DNA from: DATLNF01 sp035536235
GTDB lineage: Bacteria; Actinomycetota; Actinomycetes; BP-191
Direction of reading: 5' to 3'
NCBI GenBank assembly: GCA_035536235.1
Contig: DATLOQ010000061.1
Location: 1 to 17,874 of the forward strand
Length of the DNA: 17,874 bases
Of the stretch, positions 6,920 through 13,505 are shown one piece after another. Each line of letters starts with the position of its first letter. Within the stretch, counting starts at the first letter, position 1. The position numbers and the translations under genes are program-made. The notes beneath the pieces are model-generated. The model ran no database searches. It saw nothing but the letters and a program-made list of their open reading frames with translations, and was not told the DNA's origin.

Positions 6920-7780
6920 GTGACGACTAGTCCCCGCCCAGTCGCCGTAGTGACCGACTCCACGGCGTACCTGCCGTCCGGAGTCGCCGAGCGCTACGGC
7001 ATCACGGTCGTGCCGCTCCACGTCAAGACCAACGAGAAGACGTCCCTCGAGGGCGTCGAGCTGAGCCCTCAGCAGTTCGCGGAGTGGATCATCGGGCCCG
7101 GGCGTACGGCGTCGACCTCGCCGCCGACAGTCGAAGCCTTCCGCGCGGCCTATCAGAGCACCGGCGCGTCCGACATCGTCTCGATCCACCTCTCCGGCCG
7201 CCTGTCGGGCACGCGCGAGTCCGCGATGACTGCGGCGTACGACCTCGCCGACTCCGGCCACTGCCGGGTCAAGGTCGTCGACAGTCGCCAGACCGCGATG
7301 GGCCTCGGCTTCGCCGTGCTCGCCGCCGCGGAGGTGGCCGCTGCGGGGGGCGACGTCTTCGATGTCGCCGCTGCCGCCGAAACCTCCTCCCGGCGTACCT
7401 CGATGATCTTCTACGTCGAGACGCTGGAGTACCTGCGGCGTGGCGGTCGCATCGGGGGCGCGGCCGCACTCCTCGGCACAGCCCTGCAGATCAAGCCCTT
7501 GCTTCACCTGGTCAACGGCATGATCGAGCCGCTCACGAAGGTGCGCGGTGGGACCAAGGCCCTGACGCGCCTCGAGGACACGGTCGTGGCCGAGGCCGGC
7601 AACGGCCAGGTCGACATCTGCGTGCACCACCTGGCCGCGCAGGACGGCGCCGATGCGCTCGGCGAGCGGCTGCGGCAGCGGCTGCCTGGCCTGCACTCGA
7701 TGCACCAGAGCGAGGTCGGCGCCGTAGTGGGCGCGCACGTGGGACCCGGGCTGCTCGGCGTCGTCGTACACCACCGCTAG
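6920..7780 (+). CDS. DegV family fatty-acid-binding protein
   Basis: A 286-residue cytosolic protein of the DegV/FakB type, which binds one fatty acid molecule. In Firmicutes FakB presents it to the kinase FakA for phosphorylation. Family marks are VAVVTDSTAYLP at the start, the ligand-loop TSPPT at about 65-69, SIHLSGRLSGT at about 88-98, and the YLRRGGRIGG signature near 170-178. Actinomycetes often carry DegV proteins; no FakA (DAK/DhaL-type) kinase gene is in this window, so the partner is unknown. GTG 6920 is chosen because homologous sequence begins a few residues later; the ribosome binding site (GGACCGAGC) is weak. The open frame upstream to 6770 lies across the divergent small gene and is not part of it. 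Confidence 0.9.
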   Translation: MTTSPRPVAVVTDSTAYLPSGVAERYGITVVPLHVKTNEKTSLEGVELSPQQFAEWIIGPGRTASTSPPTVEAFRAAYQSTGASDIVSIHLSGRLSGTRESAMTAAYDLADSGHCRVKVVDSRQTAMGLGFAVLAAAEVAAAGGDVFDVAAAAETSSRRTSMIFYVETLEYLRRGGRIGGAAALLGTALQIKPLLHLVNGMIEPLTKVRGGTKALTRLEDTVVAEAGNGQVDICVHHLAAQDGADALGERLRQRLPGLHSMHQSEVGAVVGAHVGPGLLGVVVHHR

Positions 7781-7869
7781 GCGCGGCCCGCGGGCTCACG
7801 AGCAGCACGGGAGCGCGCACCCTCCGGACAGCGGGGTTGCCTCCAGGCGGCACCGAAGCGCTGAGCGGC

Positions 7870-7889
7870 GCTCGGCACCGTCGCCGAGC
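7870..7889 (+). terminator. GC hairpin after degV, possible non-canonical terminator
   Basis: GCTCGGC (7870-7876) pairs with GCCGAGC (7883-7889) around a 6-base loop. There is no downstream T-run. It lies 90 bases past the DegV stop and about 70 bases before the next promoter, a suitable place for a T-less actinobacterial terminator. Confidence 0.3.
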
Positions 7890-7906
7890 AGCGCGACGCC
7901 AGGCGT

Positions 7907-7917
7907 GGCATCATGCC
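7907..7917. repeat. Short perfect palindrome GGCAT-C-ATGCC
   Basis: An 11-base perfect inverted repeat lying 44 bases upstream of the ECF-type -35 box at 7962. It could be a regulator half-site pair, but it is short enough to arise by chance. Confidence 0.25.
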
Positions 7918-7961
7918 CGCGCCCGCCCGGACTGACGCGGGGGATTGGCTCATCGCTCACT

Positions 7962-7989
7962 GGGAACATGGCGGTCACGCGCACCGTTG
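7962..7989 (+). promoter_or_regulatory. SigR/SigH-type ECF promoter for the DUF4193 gene
   Basis: GGGAAC (7962-7967) and GTTG (7986-7989) are separated by exactly 18 bases. This matches the GGGAAY-N18-GTT consensus of the thiol-oxidative-stress sigma factors SigR (Streptomyces) and SigH (Mycobacterium). Transcription would start near 7996, giving a leader of about 40 bases before GTG 8037. It implies induction by disulfide or oxidative stress. Confidence 0.7.
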
Positions 7990-8036
7990 CACCCGTGCTA
8001 GAGCGACCCCACGATTCGGACGAGGTTGAAAGACAC

Positions 8037-8321
8037 GTGACGCAGGATTACGACGCCCGCAAGTCGAGCTCGCTCGAGGCCGAGGACAGCCTCGACGAGA
8101 TCATCGCGCGCAAGCCCGAGCAGCCGGTGGGCGTGGCTGAGGACGAGAACGACCTTGCCTTCGAGATGGAGCTCGCCGGCGGCGAGGACATCAACGACGA
8201 GCTGAACATCCGGCCGGTGCCGCAGCAGTCCAACGAGTTCACCTGTCGTGGGTGCTTCCTGGTCAAGCACCGCAGTCAGCTGGTCAACGAGAAGAAGGTG
8301 CTCTGCCGCGACTGTGCTTAA
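8037..8321 (+). CDS. DUF4193 family zinc-ribbon protein
   Basis: A 94-residue cytosolic protein matching the actinobacterial DUF4193 family: a DYDARK start, an acidic middle (EAEDSLDEI, GGEDINDELNIRPVP) and a C-terminal CxxC-CxxC zinc ribbon with Cys70, Cys73, Cys90 and Cys93 (FTCRGCFLVKHRSQL...LCRDCA). The zinc ribbon resembles that of DksA-like or RNA-polymerase-associated small proteins, but the molecular function is not established. GTG 8037 is chosen because the family begins at DYDA. The earlier in-frame ATG at 7968 lies inside the promoter between its -35 and -10 boxes and cannot be on the transcript. The SigR/SigH-type promoter suggests a role in thiol stress, where zinc-cysteine sites are natural redox targets. 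Confidence 0.9.
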   Translation: MTQDYDARKSSSLEAEDSLDEIIARKPEQPVGVAEDENDLAFEMELAGGEDINDELNIRPVPQQSNEFTCRGCFLVKHRSQLVNEKKVLCRDCA

Positions 8322-8347
8322 GGGCGCGCCGGCCTAGTGCGCCTAGT

Positions 8348-8364
8348 CACTTCTGATCAAAGTG
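8348..8364. repeat. Inverted repeat with CACTT/AAGTG arms upstream of the DUF5667 gene
   Basis: Arms CACTT and AAGTG flank a 7-base centre, directly after a tandem GCCTAGT word (8332-8338 and 8341-8347). It sits 70 bases before the DUF5667 start in the short gap after DUF4193. It has no T-run, so it is at best a protein-binding site or weak RNA hairpin. Confidence 0.25.
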
Positions 8365-8433
8365 TGGAACCACCCGTTGCCGGCCACATCGACCCCGGGA
8401 TGCTCCTCGTTGCAGCACACGAGGAGGCACTCC

Positions 8434-9483
8434 ATGAACACACCGTTCACCCGCCGCGCCGACGCTTTCGCCGAGGCTCTGGATCGCGCCGCTGCCGGCG
8501 GAGCCGTGGACGCTGCCGCCGCGGCGGCCGGAGTCGCCCCGATGGTCTTCCTCGTGGAGCGACTCGGCGCGGTGCCGTTGCGGCCGGTTGGGGTGTCACC
8601 GGGGGTCCGTGAGGCTCTGCTGGCTCAGGCCGGCGCGACCGTCACCTCCGCAGGCTCGGTCAGCGTCCCCGCCGCCGCTCCGGCCGGCGGTGGTGCGGCG
8701 AGTACGGCCACCGCGGGCCTGAGCGGCACCGCAGTCCAGCTCGTCGCCGGCGCGCTGTCGCTGGCGGTGGCTGTCACGGGGGTAGGAGTGGCGGCCAACC
8801 GCTCCCTGCCCGGCGATCCGTTCTACCGCCTCAAGCAGCTCGTCGAGCGCAGCCACCAGGGACCCGCCGACGTCGTCGCTGAGGCCGGGAACCTCTCTGG
8901 GGAGGCGGCTGCTCGCCTGGCCGAGCTGCAGCGGCTGCTCGACTCGGGTTCGCTGGACCAGGTGGACCTGCGTGAGGTGGACCGCCTCATCGCGGAGATC
9001 TCGGCGGCGCTCGACGCGGCTCTGGACCGGATGGGTGCTGGTGGTGTGACCGCCGCACTGCTCGACGAGCTGACCGCGACGTGGAACCGCCTCGCCGAGC
9101 TCGTCCCCGCGCTCCCCGCCGGCGCGCAGCCGGACGCACTTCAGACGCTGGCTGAGGCCAACAACCGTCTCGGCGTGCTGGTCGACGGTGCCTCCCCGGT
9201 CAACGGCGGGGTGCCCGCTGCGCCGCATGTGGCAGTGCCGACTGCAGCGCCGTCGTCAACAGTGCCGCCGTCAGCAGCGCCACGTCCCTCCGGCGCCCCG
9301 ACCGGGCCGAACCCGGTGGTCACTCCCACCACCGTTCCCACGGCCGTCGACCCCACCGGAGTGCCCGCGACGCCCATCCCGCTGACCACCCCCACGCCGC
9401 CGTCGGGCCAGTCCATCCCGGGACCGACCATGGTGGAGGTGCCGGGCGCCGTCGTGCTCCTGCCGGAGCTCCCGCTGTCCTGA
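8434..9483 (+). CDS. DUF5667 domain membrane protein with long Pro/Thr-rich tail
   Basis: A 349-residue single-pass protein. Residues 1-95 are Ala-rich and probably cytoplasmic, 98-121 form a membrane helix (VQLVAGALSLAVAVTGVGVAA), and 125-138 carry the DUF5667 hallmark LPGDPFYRLKQLVE. A helical region rich in Ala, Leu, Glu and Asp follows to about 245, then a Pro/Thr/Ser-rich tail of about 90 residues that is probably outside the cell. ATG 8434 has a strong GAGGAGG site at 8421-8427. DUF5667 proteins in actinomycetes are often encoded beside ECF sigma factors and resemble anti-sigma factors, but no sigma factor gene is adjacent. The cytoplasmic part shows no clear ZAS (HxxxCxxC) motif. Function unknown; an envelope sensor is one possibility. 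Confidence 0.8.
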   Translation: MNTPFTRRADAFAEALDRAAAGGAVDAAAAAAGVAPMVFLVERLGAVPLRPVGVSPGVREALLAQAGATVTSAGSVSVPAAAPAGGGAASTATAGLSGTAVQLVAGALSLAVAVTGVGVAANRSLPGDPFYRLKQLVERSHQGPADVVAEAGNLSGEAAARLAELQRLLDSGSLDQVDLREVDRLIAEISAALDAALDRMGAGGVTAALLDELTATWNRLAELVPALPAGAQPDALQTLAEANNRLGVLVDGASPVNGGVPAAPHVAVPTAAPSSTVPPSAAPRPSGAPTGPNPVVTPTTVPTAVDPTGVPATPIPLTTPTPPSGQSIPGPTMVEVPGAVVLLPELPLS

Positions 9484-9530
9484 GCCTGCACTGCTGAACC
9501 TGCGCGTGCGCTGCTCAGGGACCAGTGCGA

Positions 9531-10403
9531 TCAGACTCGGTAAAGCGCGCGCTTGAGCAGCACGCGCATGCCTCGACCGCCGGCCACCATGCTGACGGCG
9601 TCCCAGCCCTCGGCTCCCAAGTCGGTCAGCCGCTGCTCGAGCCGGGCCAGGTCCGGTGTGTAGCCGGGGTGAGTGGAGGGCAGGTCGTCGCCGACGAAGC
9701 ACAGCTCCCACCGGGGGCCTCGGTCGACCATCGGGCGCAGACCTGAGTCCATGGACGGCGCGACAGGAGCTGGACCTACGGCGGGAGAGCCGGCGGCGAG
9801 CGGTACGGCCGGGGCTGGCACCGGAGCCAGTGCAGCCAGCTCGTCCAGCGCCGGGTCCCACGCCTCTTCGAGGGCGAGCAACACCGATGCGGAAGTAGCG
9901 ACCGCCATGGTGACCGAGGTGCGGCCGGAGGCGTCGCGCACTGCATCCACGGCTCGACGGTCGAAGGGGTCGGCCGCCGCCACTCGCACCCACGTGGGCC
10001 CTGCCTCCAGCACCACGATGCGCAGCGCAGCCGCCAACGCGCGCGGCAGCAGACGTACGACGGCAGGGGCCAGAGCCATCTCCGCCGGGTCGACGTGGTC
10101 GAACCCGGTGATCGCCGCAAGGCCCTCGGCGATGTGCGACTCCGTGGCGAGTCCTTGGGCCACGACGACCGCGCCGAGTCGGCGGTCGCGGGTGTGGTCC
10201 AGCCCGCCCCGGCGCTGCTCGGCCAAGCAAGCCTCGAGCTGGTCGCTCGTGAGGATCCCGGCTGCGATCAGTGCTTCGCCGAGCCGCATCCGGGGTGCTG
10301 GCGCCCCCTTGGTGCTGTGCACCGGCTTGATGACGGTCGGCGGCACGGTGAAGTCCACGCCGGGGTAGGCAGCGACCACCTCGGGCGGTGCGGTCGGGTC
10401 CAT
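9531..10403 (-). CDS. Stand-alone MshEN (T2SSE_N) domain protein with C-terminal DUF4177-like domain
   Basis: A 290-residue protein. Residues 40-63 and 75-98 are two 24-residue RLGxxxxxxG motifs (RLGEALIAAGIL... and RLGAVVVAQGLA...), the signature of MshEN domains, which bind cyclic di-GMP at the N-terminus of type II secretion/type IV pilus ATPases. Residues 99-185 continue the GspE_N fold (VRLLPRALAAALRIV...VRVAAADPFDRRAVDAV). No Walker A/B ATPase follows. Instead comes a Pro/Ala linker (190-222) and a DUF4177-like module at 229-290 (RWELCFV...LEQRLTDLGAEGWDAVSMV...LLKRALYRV). ATG 10403 lacks a clear ribosome binding site; GTG 10433, preceded by GCAGG, would add 10 residues. The gene is divergent from the DUF1800/DUF1501 operon and converges with DUF5667. 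The c-di-GMP role is inferred from motif only. Confidence 0.8.
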   Translation of the reverse strand: MDPTAPPEVVAAYPGVDFTVPPTVIKPVHSTKGAPAPRMRLGEALIAAGILTSDQLEACLAEQRRGGLDHTRDRRLGAVVVAQGLATESHIAEGLAAITGFDHVDPAEMALAPAVVRLLPRALAAALRIVVLEAGPTWVRVAAADPFDRRAVDAVRDASGRTSVTMAVATSASVLLALEEAWDPALDELAALAPVPAPAVPLAAGSPAVGPAPVAPSMDSGLRPMVDRGPRWELCFVGDDLPSTHPGYTPDLARLEQRLTDLGAEGWDAVSMVAGGRGMRVLLKRALYRV

Positions 10404-10580
10404 GGGGAGAAGATCGGACGAGAGGTGCTCCACCTGAACCTGCGGGGGCCCGTCAAGTCGCTCGAGCCCGCTGCCGACACAAGCGACATCATGGTTTCCC
10501 CCGCGCCGCCCGCCCGATACTGTGAGGCCGAAGCCGCAGTGCCGGGGCAGGCGCAGCAAGTGCCAGGGGAGGGGTCGACC
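10404..10580. other. Divergent intergenic region upstream of the DUF1800 operon
   Basis: These 177 bases separate the MshEN gene from the DUF1800 gene. A plus-strand promoter is visible at 10495-10523. The DUF1800 frame stays open through this region (an in-frame ATG lies at 10491) but a Tat signal and ribosome binding site point to GTG 10581. No promoter for the minus-strand gene stands out. Confidence 0.5.
10495..10523 (+). promoter_or_regulatory. Promoter of the DUF1800-DUF1501 operon
   Basis: TACTGT (10518-10523) is a good TANNNT -10 box. TTTCCC (10495-10500) is a weak -35, 17 bases upstream. The transcript would start near 10530, giving a leader of about 50 bases with the strong AGGGGAGGGG site at 10565-10574. 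Confidence 0.5.
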
Positions 10581-12110
10581 GTGCGCGTGTCCCGACGCGC
10601 CCTCCTGCAGGCCGGCACGGCCGGCGTGGTCGTCGCCGGAACCGGGATGGCCCAGGCTGGCGGCGCGATCACCGGCTCCCGGCGGCCGCCGCCGCGCCGT
10701 CTCGCCCTGAGCACCGACCCCGCTCTGCACGCCGCGCGCCGGCTCACCTACGGACCGACCCCCGAGCTGCTCGGGCGGATTCGTTCGGTCGGTGTCGAGG
10801 CCTGGATCGACGAGCAGCTGGCGCCGAGCCTGCTTCCCGACGTCGAGGTGGAGCGGATCCTGGCCACCTTCCCCACCTTGCGGATGTCCAACGCGATGAT
10901 CGCCAAGGCCTACGCCGAGGACCGACGGCCTGTGGTGCGCGACCTGCAGGCCGCGGCAGTGGTCCGTGCGGTGTGGAGCACGCGTCAGCTGCTGGAGCTG
11001 ATGGTGGAGACGTGGAGCAACCACCTGCACGTCCACCTTCACCACGAGCACGCAGGCCTGCTGAAGACAGTCGACGACCGCGAGGTCATCCGTCCGTACG
11101 CGCTGGGCCGTTTCGCAGACTTGCTGGCGGCCTCGGCCCGCAGTCCGGCGATGCTGACCTATCTCAACAACTGGCGTTCCTCGGGCACCAACCCGAACGA
11201 GGACTACGGGCGCGAGCTGCTCGAGTTGCACACCTTGGGCGTCGACGGCGGCTACACCGAGGCGGATGTGAAGCACGTCGCTCTCGCCCTCACCGGCTGG
11301 GACGTGGACCGCTCGACCTGGAACTTCGTCTATTCCCCGGAGCGACACTACGTCGGACCGCTCAAGGTGCTCGGCTGGCGCAGCCCGAACGCCGACGCCA
11401 GAGATGGTGTGGCGACCGGCCTGTCCCTGCTCGACTACCTGGCCCACCATCCGAGCACAGCCCGGCACATCGCTCGACGGCTGTGTGTGCGCTTCATCTC
11501 CGACGACCCGCCAGCCTCCCTGATCGCCTCGGCGGCGAAGATCTACCTGGCCGAGGACACCGCGATCGTCCCCGTCCTGCGGCACATCCTGACGAGTCAG
11601 GCGTTTCGCACCAGCATCGGCCTGAAGTTCCGCCGGCCCGTCGAGCTCCTCGCGGCCAACCTCCGCGCTCTCGGGGCGCGCTATGACCTCGGCGGGGGCT
11701 CTGATGCTGCTGCCGACCTCGTCTTCCTCCTGCAGGGCCTCGGCCAGCCGCCCTTCGGCTGGCAGACGCCCGACGGCTACCCCGATCGGGCGCCGGCCTG
11801 GATCTCCACCCAGGCGATGCTGGGGCGCTGGAACCTGGCGCAGCACCTCGCTGTCCTCGGCGTACGCGGCCTCAGCGGACCCCGGCCGGAGCGCCTGTTG
11901 GCGGGCGCGGCGCCGAAGACGGCGGGTGCCCTCGTCGACGCTCTCTGCGAGCGACTGGCGTTCCAGCGCTTCTCCGGTGCGCACCGCTCGGCGCTCCTGG
12001 CGGCCACCGGTCGCGCCGACGCCGCGCCGCTCAGCGAGGCAGACGTCGCCTCTCTCACCCCCGCTCTCGGCGCCCTCGTGCTGAGCTCGCCGTACCTGCA
12101 GGTCCGATGA
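10581..12110 (+). CDS. DUF1800 family protein, Tat-exported
   Basis: A 509-residue protein with a twin-arginine signal (SRRALLQAGTAGVVVAGTGM, cleavage after AQA at 26). The family core is clear: ARRLTYGPTPELLGRIRSVG with WIDEQLAP near 50-80, then NPNEDYGRELLELHTLGVDG and YTEADVKHVALALTGWD near 205-240. Another conserved stretch (SPNADARDGVATGLSLLDYL) follows near 270. DUF1800 proteins are widespread, nearly always encoded beside DUF1501, and have no established activity; the NxNxxRELLEL helix is their signature. GTG 10581 has an AGGGGAGGGG site 6 bases upstream; an upstream ATG (10491) would hide the Tat signal behind 30 residues. The stop overlaps the DUF1501 start as ATGA, so translation is probably coupled and the proteins likely act together after export. 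Confidence 0.93.
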   Translation: MRVSRRALLQAGTAGVVVAGTGMAQAGGAITGSRRPPPRRLALSTDPALHAARRLTYGPTPELLGRIRSVGVEAWIDEQLAPSLLPDVEVERILATFPTLRMSNAMIAKAYAEDRRPVVRDLQAAAVVRAVWSTRQLLELMVETWSNHLHVHLHHEHAGLLKTVDDREVIRPYALGRFADLLAASARSPAMLTYLNNWRSSGTNPNEDYGRELLELHTLGVDGGYTEADVKHVALALTGWDVDRSTWNFVYSPERHYVGPLKVLGWRSPNADARDGVATGLSLLDYLAHHPSTARHIARRLCVRFISDDPPASLIASAAKIYLAEDTAIVPVLRHILTSQAFRTSIGLKFRRPVELLAANLRALGARYDLGGGSDAAADLVFLLQGLGQPPFGWQTPDGYPDRAPAWISTQAMLGRWNLAQHLAVLGVRGLSGPRPERLLAGAAPKTAGALVDALCERLAFQRFSGAHRSALLAATGRADAAPLSEADVASLTPALGALVLSSPYLQVR

Positions 12111-13429
12111 GCGCATCGACCCGACCGCCCCGCGCGCCTGAGCTGCCCATCCTGGGACGCACCGACCGAGGATCGTGCGGAGATGCGCACGGATGCGGTC
12201 AGGACCCGGCGGGACCGACCCGACGGCGGGTGCTGGCGGGCTTCGGGGCGCTCGGCGCAGCCGCGGTGGCGCAAGTAGCCACGCCCCGACTGGCGTTTGC
12301 CGCCGGCGGTCCGCCCACCGGCGACCTGATCGTGCAGGTGTTCCTCCGTGGCGCGATGGACAGCCTGTCCGCAGTCGTGCCGTACGCCGACGCCGACTAC
12401 CACGCCGCCCGGCCGGGCATTCGGGTGCCGGCCTCCGCGGTGCTCAAGCTGGATCATTCCTTCGGCCTGCACCCAGCGCTGCGACCGCTGCTCGTCCCGT
12501 GGCGGCGGCGACACCTGGCGCTTGTGCACGCCGTGGGCAGCCCGCATCCGACCCGCAGCCACTTCGACGCGCAGGACTACATGGAGCGAGGCGTTCCGGG
12601 GCATCCGTCGCTCGCCACCGGCTGGCTCGGCCGGCACCTCGCCAGTCGCCCCGGTCGTTCCTCGCTGCGAGCGGTAGCGGTCGGCGGATCTGCACAGCTC
12701 GCGCTCCGTGGCCCGGTCCCGCCGGTGACGCTGCGCCGTATCGCCGACTTCGACCTCGTTGCCGAAGGACCTCAGCTTACGGTTCTGGAGTCCTCGGTGG
12801 AGCGGCTGTACGCCGATCTCGCGCACCCGATGGGCATCGCCGCGGCCAGCACGGTGGCGGCGACCAGGCGCCTGCGGGCGCTCGCTCGGACGAAGTACGC
12901 ACCCTCCGGGGGTGCGAAGTACCCGGACAGCGAGCTGGGCCGCCAGCTCACCGAGGTGGCCCGGCTGGCGAAGGCTCGCGTCGGTCTCGAAGCAGCCTGC
13001 GTCGACTCGACTGGGTGGGACACCCACGAGAGCCAGGGCACGGCGAAGTCCGGGCGGCTGAGCTTCCTGCTCAACGACCTGGGCAGTGCCCTCGCGGCGT
13101 TCTACGCCGACCTCGCCGGGCTTCGCGGGATCACGGTGGTCGTGATGAGCGAGTTCGGCCGTCGGGTGGCTGAGAACGGCAGCGGCGGCACCGACCACGG
13201 ACACGGCGGCGTCATGCTCGTGTTGGGCGCCGGCATCCGGGGCGGGCGCGTCTACGGCCGTTGGCCGGGCCTCATGCCGGGGCGCCTGGACCGCGGCGAC
13301 CTGCGAGTCACCACCGACTACCGTGACGTTCTGGGTGAGGTGCTGCTCCGCCGGGGCGGCCAGACGTCTATCGCGCACGTCTTCCCCCGCCATGAGCTGC
13401 GACCGCTGGGGCTGGCAATCCCGCGGTGA
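12107..13429 (+). CDS. DUF1501 family protein, Tat-exported, alkaline-phosphatase-like fold
   Basis: A 440-residue exported protein. The Tat motif TRRRVLAGFGALGAAAVAQV begins at residue 38 and cleavage is likely after LAFA near 65, so the cytoplasmic lead is unusually long; it contains CGDAHGCG, a possible metal-binding patch. The mature part matches DUF1501: LIVQVFLRGAMDSLSAVVPY, HFDAQDYMERG, STGWDTHESQG, and VVMSEFGRRVAENGSGGTDH. The GWDTH and GTDHG elements resemble metal-ligand positions of the alkaline phosphatase/sulfatase superfamily, with which DUF1501 shares a fold. The usual GGxDG in the first motif is GAMDS here, so substrate handling may differ. Its ATG overlaps the DUF1800 stop. 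Phosphoesterase or sulfatase activity is possible but unproven. Confidence 0.92.
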   Translation: MSASTRPPRAPELPILGRTDRGSCGDAHGCGQDPAGPTRRRVLAGFGALGAAAVAQVATPRLAFAAGGPPTGDLIVQVFLRGAMDSLSAVVPYADADYHAARPGIRVPASAVLKLDHSFGLHPALRPLLVPWRRRHLALVHAVGSPHPTRSHFDAQDYMERGVPGHPSLATGWLGRHLASRPGRSSLRAVAVGGSAQLALRGPVPPVTLRRIADFDLVAEGPQLTVLESSVERLYADLAHPMGIAAASTVAATRRLRALARTKYAPSGGAKYPDSELGRQLTEVARLAKARVGLEAACVDSTGWDTHESQGTAKSGRLSFLLNDLGSALAAFYADLAGLRGITVVVMSEFGRRVAENGSGGTDHGHGGVMLVLGAGIRGGRVYGRWPGLMPGRLDRGDLRVTTDYRDVLGEVLLRRGGQTSIAHVFPRHELRPLGLAIPR

Positions 13430-13505
13430 CGGCGAACCTCCGGTCCGCGTCGGCGCTCTGAAAGTCGTAGCGTCAACCCAGCGATAGGGCGGCGAGGAGC
13501 GTGAC

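Larger units (their letters stand above)
7781..8036 (+). other. Intergenic region between DegV and DUF4193 genes
   Basis: These 256 bases hold a GC hairpin at 7870-7889, a short palindrome at 7907-7917 and the ECF-type promoter at 7962-7989, each listed separately. GCCCGCGGGC at 7786-7795, right after the DegV stop, is another perfect palindrome. No additional coding frame with a start and ribosome binding site is convincing. Confidence 0.6.

Noticed and set aside
7968..8036. Upstream ATG start for DUF4193
   Set aside because: It sits between the -35 and -10 boxes of the SigR/SigH-type promoter, and the family begins at DYDA.
9531..12116. An 861-codon minus-strand open frame
   Set aside because: Only the part up to 10403 reads as protein; the rest lies opposite the clear DUF1800 gene and is a high-GC shadow.
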